Shown in pieces: positions 59,001 to 64,000 of a stretch of 64,000 bases of DNA; the stretch's first letter is position 1, and the number at the start of each line of letters is the position of its first letter. The stretch spans positions 10,478,257-10,542,256 of the forward strand of contig NC_077232.1 in NCBI RefSeq assembly GCF_027887165.1, read 5' to 3'. Below the pieces are notes generated by a model. It made no database searches, had not been told where the DNA came from, and saw only the letters and a list, made by a program, of their open reading frames with translations. Origin of the DNA: Monodelphis domestica (taxonomy: Eukaryota; Chordata; Mammalia; Didelphimorphia; Didelphidae). A program made the position numbers and the translations under genes.

Positions 59001-61495
59001 ACCCCCTTCCCTCTTGGATCCTGACTTTGGTCTCTGTCACCCCCTTCCCTCTTGGATCCTGACTTTGGTCTCTGTCACCCCCTCCCCTCTTGGATCCTGA
59101 CTTTGGTCTCTGTCACCCCCTCCCCTCTTGGATCCTGACTTTGGTCTCTGTCACCCCCTCCCCTCTTGGATCCTGACTTTGGTCTCTGTCACCCCCTTCC
59201 CTCTTGGATCCTGACTTTGGTCTCTGTCACCCCCTCCCCTCTTGGATCCTGACTTTGGTCTCTGTCACCCCCTCCCCTCTTGGATCCTGACTTTGGTCTC
59301 TGTCACCCCCTCCCCTCTTGGATCCTGACTTTGGTCTCTGTCACCCCCTTCCCTCTTGGATCCTGACTTTGGTCTCTGTCACCCCCTTCCCTCTTGGATC
59401 CTGACTTTGGTCTCTGTCACCCCCTTCCCTCTTGGATCCTGACTTTGGTCTCTGTCACCCCCTTCCCTCTTGGATCCTGACTTTGGTCTCTGTCACCCCC
59501 TCCCCTCTTGGATCCTGACTTTGGTCTCTGTCACCCCCTCCCCTCTTGGATCCTGACTTTGGTCTCTGTCACCCCCTTCCCTCTTGGATCCTGACTTTGG
59601 TCTCTGTCACCCCCTCCCCTCTTGGATCCTGACTTTGGTCTCTGTCACCCCCTCCCCTCTTGGATCCTGACTTTGGTCTCTGTCACCCCCTCCCCTCTTG
59701 GATCCTGACTTTGGTCTCTGTCACCCCCTTCCCTCTTGGATCCTGACTTTGGTCTCTGTCACCCCCTTCCCTCTTGGATCCTGACTTTGGTCTCTGTCAC
59801 CCCCTCCCCTCTTGGATCCTGACTTTGGTCTCTGTCACCCCCTTCCCTCTTGGATCCTGACTTTGGTCTCTGTCACCCCCTCCCCTCTTGGATCCTGACT
59901 TTGGTCTCTGTCACCCCCTTCCCTCTTGGATCCTGACTTTGGTCTCTGTCACCCCCTTCCCTCTTGGATCCTGACTTTGGTCTCTGTCACCCCCTCCCCT
60001 CTTGGATCCTGACTTTGGTCTCTGTCACCCCCTTCCCTCTTGGATCCTGACTTTGGTCTCTGTCACCCCCTTCCCTCTTGGATCCTGACTTTGGTCTCTG
60101 TCACCCCCTCCCCTCTTGGATCCTGACTTTGGTCTCTGTCACCCCCTCCCCTCTTGGATCCTCCCTGTCCTCTATATTTTTCATGACAGGGAAGGGAAGG
60201 GGAAAGTAATAAGCATTAAGCATTGTTAGAGCTCCAGTGTGGACTAAATGCTTGACAAATATCTCATTTGATCCTCACAATAACCCTGCCAAGTATGACT
60301 ATTATCCCCATTTTACATTGAGGAAACTGAGGTACTAGGAGCCTGTTTTGTCCCCTCTGCCCAAAGGCCCCAAAGTGACCCCAGGGTGGCCCTGAATTGG
60401 ACTGACTTTCCACAATCCCAGATCAAACCCAAAGTCTTGATTTGGGCATGAAGGGGCCTCAGGCCTTAGAGTCCAGACCTTTCATTTTACAGATGAGAAA
60501 ACTGAGTCCTAGGGAGGTTTGGTGACTTTCTTAGGGTCATTCAAGGTGTTAAGTGAAAGAAGAGGCTCTGGAAGCTCCCAGGGAGGCAGGGAGGGCATCT
60601 CACCGAGAGGAACACATCAGCAGAATGGCCATCAAGTTGGAGGCGAATGGGCTGTTGAAGGCTGGAGAGGGCAGAGAATTTGGGAGGCCAGGAGGAAGGC
60701 AGGACAGCCCCGGGGCCCCCCAGGGCCTGGTACATGTTGAAGATGGAGAGCAGATCTTGGGCCACAGGGCTACAGTTGTACAGGATGGCCCCCAGCTCCT
60801 TGATCTGAAGGGGGGACGAGGGGCACTGAGGCTTCTGGGGCCTCCCCCGCCTCTCTCTCTCCAAGCTCCCATCCTGCCCCACTCTCTTCACATACGGCCA
60901 GGCATCCTACAGACCAACCCCTCCTACCTGGGTAAGAGCCCGCCAGTCCACATTAGCACTGCCCACGTAGAGGTCCCGGCCATCCACCACCCAGAATTTG
61001 GAGTGGACGATGCCACCGGTCAGCTGCTCCAATTCCACCGGGGTCACCTGGACTCCTGCCCAAAGTGGGAGAAGGTGGGGGCTGGTCAGCGTTGTCAGGC
61101 TCCCTGGGGACGCCTGGTTGGGGGTCCGGAGGGCTAAGAATGCCGACGGACTGGGGGGCGACTTTGTCCATCGATTTGGGGTGCACAGTTTCTAGGGGAA
61201 ATGACGGAGGCTAAAGGATCCAGTCAGCCTTTTGCGGGAGCAACGATTGGCAATGATTTACAGGAAGGAACTCGCACGTCAACGCGTGGCCCAATACCGG
61301 ATGTTCTCCCAGAACTCCCACTTCATTTTGGGGGCTCCACAGTGTCTCCCCAATTCTCTCCGCTTCTCCCCAAGGCTTACCGTGCTGGCCCAGCTCCTCC
61401 GTGTCCATCTCGGAGGGCTGGGGGCTGTTCATGGCGAGGCGGAGCCGCACGCCTCGGCTGGGTAGGGACAGCAGCTGATCAAAGATCTCCTGCCC
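50010..61495 (-). CDS. PLD3/PLD4-type phospholipase D family protein, 3' seven coding exons (partial)
   Basis: Minus-strand exons, all GT/AG and in phase: 61381-61495, 60928-61055, 60604-60804, 54229-54368, 53828-53993, 50791-50890, 50010-50206 (TAG). Two phospholipase D catalytic motifs are intact: HSKFWVVD followed by GSANVDW (exon 60928), and HNKFMVTD followed by GTSNW (last two exons). Other PLD3/PLD4 landmarks: [79 protein letters not shown]3 and PLD4 are type II membrane proteins of the ER/endolysosome that act as 5'-3' exonucleases on single-stranded nucleic acid; that activity is inferred here. The N-terminal exons (membrane anchor and first part of domain 1) lie right of the window. 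Intron 54369-60603 (6.2 kb) and the intron beyond 61495 contain large minisatellites. It differs from PLD3 and PLD4 along its length, so it seems a separate paralogue. Confidence 0.9.
50310..50495 (+). mobile_element. Marsupial SINE in last intron of the PLD-family gene
   Basis: Plus-strand copy: 'gagcagctgggtggctctaa' head, 'gaccctgggcaagtccctta' core and 'gaacctaagacagaaagtga' tail. Confidence 0.85.
51480..52990 (+). mobile_element. L1 LINE fragment with start of ORF2 endonuclease
   Basis: The plus frame at 52467-52715 reads like the L1 ORF2 N-terminus ([18 protein letters not shown], the endonuclease QETH motif). The sequence before it (agcatattctttcaggggaa, ctcctaaggaaaagaccaga) belongs to the L1 interior as well. 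Frame-broken; lies in the PLD-family gene intron, antisense to it. Confidence 0.75.
53253..53470 (-). mobile_element. Marsupial SINE
   Basis: Minus-strand copy with 'aacccaagacctactatctc' and 'aggcctggctctctatgcac'. Confidence 0.75.
53545..53668 (+). mobile_element. L2 LINE 3' end
   Basis: 'ttataagctccttgagagca', 'tctttttgtatctccagtac' and 'aataaatgcttattcattga' are the terminal L2 landmarks. Confidence 0.75.
55625..55700. repeat. AT-rich palindromic repeat
   Basis: (TA)n tract that at 55652-55700 becomes an inverted repeat: ATGGAAATACATATATATA on the left and its reverse complement ending GTATTTCCAT on the right. Cruciform-prone. Confidence 0.85.
57310..57457 (-). mobile_element. Marsupial SINE
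   Basis: Minus-strand copy with internal deletion between the 3' tail and 'gtgacttgctcagggtcaca'. Confidence 0.8.
57468..57675 (-). mobile_element. Marsupial SINE
   Basis: Minus-strand near full-length copy directly next to the previous one, T-run at 57470-57480. Confidence 0.85.
58080..58700 (+). mobile_element. L2 LINE, internal ORF2 fragment
   Basis: Pyrimidine-rich plus-strand sequence with 'catagccaaactcctagaag' and 'tacagccatcgcgtctacct', typical of the L2 reverse transcriptase N-terminal part. The minisatellite starts at its right edge. Confidence 0.55.
58700..60165. repeat. Minisatellite, 38-bp unit, about 38 copies
   Basis: Unit TGACTTTGGTCTCTGTCACC plus CCCTTCCCTCTTGGATCC, repeated head to tail with almost no divergence. 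Apart from two divergent first copies and one G variant near 58833, units differ only at one position (CCCCCTTCCC or CCCCCTCCCC). Located in the long intron of the PLD-family gene. Confidence 0.98.
60200..60345 (+). mobile_element. MIR SINE
   Basis: 'atctcatttgatcctcacaa' and 'ccattttacattgaggaaac' are MIR core landmarks. Confidence 0.7.
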
Positions 61496-62410
61496 CTGTG
61501 GGGCCCAGCACAAAAAGCGTCTGAGCCCGGCCTCTCCCCAGGCACAGGGAAGTCGTGCCCCTCCCTTGGCCTCATCTCTCTTTTTTCCATCCTTGCCTTG
61601 CAGCTTAGAATCAATATTCTGTATTAGTTCCAAGGCAGAAGAGTGACAAGGGCTATGGGGGTCAAGGGACTTGCTCAAGGTCCCCCAGCTAGGACGTGTC
61701 CGAGGCTGGATTTGAACCCAGGACCTCTCTCAATGCGCTGAACCACCAGCTGTCCCCTCCCTTGGCCTCTTTTTGCACTCCTCTGGGCCAAGCTGTGGAA
61801 AAGGAATGGCTAGTCTGAGGACCCCCCTCTTCCCTCCACCAGGGTCACCAGTGCCTTCTGCCATCTTAGTCAGGGGCTCTCTAGAATGAGCGAGCCAAGA
61901 GAATTCTCCAAGGTCCACCTTCTTAGGAGTCCCTGTGCGAGGGCCAGGCCCGAACTCAGCCCTGCGGGAGGCCCAGACGCCATGGGCATGGGCACCAAGG
62001 AGAGTGGGCCCGGGGGGGCTCTCAGACTATGCCCTGGCACAGAGCGATCCCTGGGGGGGGGAGAGCCAAGGAGGGACAGAGGAGCCGAGTGGGCAGGCCG
62101 CTTGGCAGAGGGAGCCTCTGCGGATAAGGAGGGCGTGCCAGCGGGGCAGGGGAGGGAGGCCCAGGCTGCGGCCCATCCTCCTGGCTGGGATTCCTGGCCT
62201 CCCTGACCCCAGCCCTGCTCAGGCTGCCCTCTCACACAGTGTGGCTTCAGCACCCCAAGCATTGCGGGGGTCCCCTCAAAGTGATTTCTCCCTGAGGGGA
62301 GGACACCCACCCCCAAACATCCAGGGAGGCAGTGCCACACGTTCCCTGATGGCAGAGGCTAGCAGGGGGACTCTGAGGAAGAGGCACTTGCCTTGTCCAG
62401 GCAGCTGAGA
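61496..62410. other. Intron of the PLD-family gene (no exon recognised)
   Basis: GC-rich. I looked for the PLD exon that should precede 61495 (the SFYW-containing segment of PLD3) on the minus strand and did not find it, so it is expected further right. Confidence 0.55.
61577..61760 (-). mobile_element. Marsupial SINE
   Basis: Minus-strand copy with 'caagggacttgctcaaggtc' and 'ggatttgaacccaggacctc'. Confidence 0.8.
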
Positions 62411-63975
62411 GGCAGCCATGGCCCGAGAGGGAGGAGGGATGATGGCACCCTGCCTCGGCCAGGGATGCTCAGGACAGCCATGGCCCGAGGGGGAGGAGGG
62501 ATGATGGCACCCTGCCCCGGTCAGGGATGCTCAGGACAGCCATGGCCCGAGGGGGAGGAGGGATGATGGCACCCTGCCCCGGTCAGGGATGCTCAGGACA
62601 GCCATGGCCCGAGGGGGAGGAGGGATGATGGCACCCTGCCTCGGCCAGGGATGCTCAGGACAGCCATGGCCCGAGAGGGGAGGAGGGATGATGGTACCCT
62701 GCCCCGGCCAGGGATGCTCAGGAGAGCCATGGCCCGAGGGGGAGGAGGGATGATGGCACCCTGCCTCGGCCAGGGATGCTCAGGACAGCCATGGCCCGAG
62801 AGGGGAGGAGGGATGATGGTACCCTGCCCCGGCCAGGGATGCTCAGGACAGCCATGGCCCGAGAGGGGAGGAGGGATGATGGTACCCTGCCCCGGCCAGG
62901 GATACTCAGGACAGCCATGGCCCGAGAGGGGAGGAGGGATGATGGTACCCTGCCCCGGCCAGGGATGCTCAGGACAGCCATGGCCCGAGGGGGAGGAGGG
63001 ATGATGGCACCCTGCCCCGGCCAGGGATACTCAGGAGAGCCATGGCCCGAGGGGGAGGAGGGATGATGGCACCCTGCCCCGGCCAGGGATGCTCAGGACA
63101 GCCATGGCCCGAGGGGGAGGAGGGATGATGGCACCCTGCCTCGGCCAGGGATGCTCAGGACAGCCATGGCCCGAGAGGGGAGGAGGGATGATGGTACCCT
63201 GCCCCGGCCAGGGATGCTCAGGACAGCCATGGCCCGAGAGGGGAGGAGGGATGATGGTACCCTGCCCCGGCCAGGGATACTCAGGAGAGCCATGGCCCGA
63301 GGGGGAGGAGGGATGATGGCACCCTGCCCTGGCCAGGGATGCTCAGGACAGCCATGGCCCGAGGGGGAGGAGGGATGATGGCACCCTGCCTCGGCCAGGG
63401 ATGCTCAGGACAGCCATGGCCCGAGAGGGGAGGAGGGATGATGGTACCCTGCCCCGGCCAGGGATGCTCAGGACAGCCATGGCCCGAGGGGGAGGAGGGA
63501 TGATGGTACCCTGCCCCGGCCAGGGATGCTCAGGACAGCCATGGCCCGAGGGGGAGGAGGGATGATGGCACCCTGCCTCGGCCAGGGATGCTCAGGACAG
63601 CCATGGCCCGAGGGGGAGGAGGGATGATGGCACCCTGCCCCGGCCAGGGATGCTCAGGACAGCCATGGCCCGAGAGGGGAGGAGGGATGATGGTACCCTG
63701 CCCCGGCCAGGGATGCTCAGGACAGCCATGGCCCGAGGGGGAGGAGGGATGATGGCACCCTGCCCTGGCCAGGGATGCTCAGGACAGCCATGGCCCGAGA
63801 GGGAGGAGGGATGATGCTACCCTGCCCCGGCCAGGGATGCTCAGGACAGCCATGGCCCGAGAGGGAGGAGGGATGATGCTACCCTGCCCCGGCCAGGGAT
63901 GCTCAGGACAGCCATGGCCCGAGAGGGAGGAGGGATGATGGCACCCTGCCCCGGCCAGGGATGCTCAGGAGCCCA
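62411..63975. repeat. Minisatellite, 62/63-bp unit, about 25 copies
   Basis: Unit begins GCTCAGGACAGCCATGGCCC and continues GAGGGGGAGGAGGGATGATG, then a GCACC/GTACC variant and CTGCCCCGGCCAGGGAT. Copies vary at a few sites (GAGGGGG or GAGAGGGG, giving 62 or 63 bp; GCACC or GTACC; CCCCGG, CCTCGG or CCCTGG). It runs almost to the window edge and ends at about 63975. Confidence 0.98.
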
Positions 63976-64000
63976 TCCCTCCAGCACGGCCTTTTCCCTC

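Larger units (their letters stand above)
54369..60603. other. Long intron of the PLD-family gene
   Basis: Contains an L1-related piece (55000-55340), an AT-rich palindrome, further L1-like text (56940-57290, related to the sequence at 27340-27700), two SINEs, an L2 piece and the 38-bp minisatellite. No additional PLD exon was seen, and exon phases on both sides (0 and 0) join without a gap. Confidence 0.75.

Noticed and set aside
62411-63975. Repetitive open frames with a 21-residue period on both strands, and a possible CRISPR-like array
   Set aside because: The 63-bp copies keep frame by chance. Units are contiguous without unique spacers, so it is a minisatellite, neither a protein repeat nor CRISPR. 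The same reasoning applies to 58700-60165.

Overview
The window is nuclear DNA of a marsupial. Two lines of sequence evidence support this. First, the gene order matches the human 11q12.3 block (POLR2G, TAF6L, TMEM179B, TMEM223, NXF1) with the same relative orientations. Second, the repeats are a marsupial mix: many copies of a tRNA-headed SINE ending in the 'accaatacacagtattgattctaagacgg' type tail, an RTE/BovB-like LINE with a SINE sharing its 3' end, abundant L2/MIR, marsupial-type L1 pieces and several solo LTRs. I cannot name the species from sequence alone.

Layout. 1-3180: intron 1 of NXF1, filled with LINE and SINE debris; the first exon lies left of the window. 3181-9708 (+): NXF1 coding exons 2-21, with a 1.5 kb intron 10 that carries a recognisable constitutive transport element (CTE) half-site. 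9709-18500: NXF1 3' end, then an old LTR retroelement (11681-17201) and an L2 fragment. 18557-19363 (+): TMEM223. 19499-22126 (-): TMEM179B, convergent with TMEM223. 22602-30386 (-): TAF6L coding exons, with a non-coding first exon in a CpG island near 37754. 30400-37750: the 7.4 kb TAF6L 5'UTR intron, with two solo LTRs and an L2. 38000-46690: repeat-rich intergenic DNA. 46953-48812 (-): POLR2G, complete at 172 residues. 48813-49650: CCAAT-rich promoter DNA. 50010-61495 and beyond (-): the 3' seven coding exons of a PLD3/PLD4-type phospholipase D family gene. I do not recall such a gene at this position in placental mammals. Its introns hold two large minisatellites (38-bp unit at 58700-60165, 62/63-bp unit at 62411-63975).

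The five syntenic genes are housekeeping genes: mRNA export (NXF1), Pol II subunit RPB7 (POLR2G), a SAGA/PCAF-type co-activator subunit (TAF6L), a mitochondrial membrane protein (TMEM223) and a four-pass membrane protein (TMEM179B). Spacing is tight: TAF6L polyadenylates about 110 bp before the TMEM179B start codon, and TMEM223 and TMEM179B stop codons are about 135 bp apart. The most notable signals are the NXF1 intron-10 CTE with its short retained-intron reading frame, the extra PLD-family gene with both HKD motifs intact, and a near-perfect 75-bp-arm hairpin in TAF6L intron 4.
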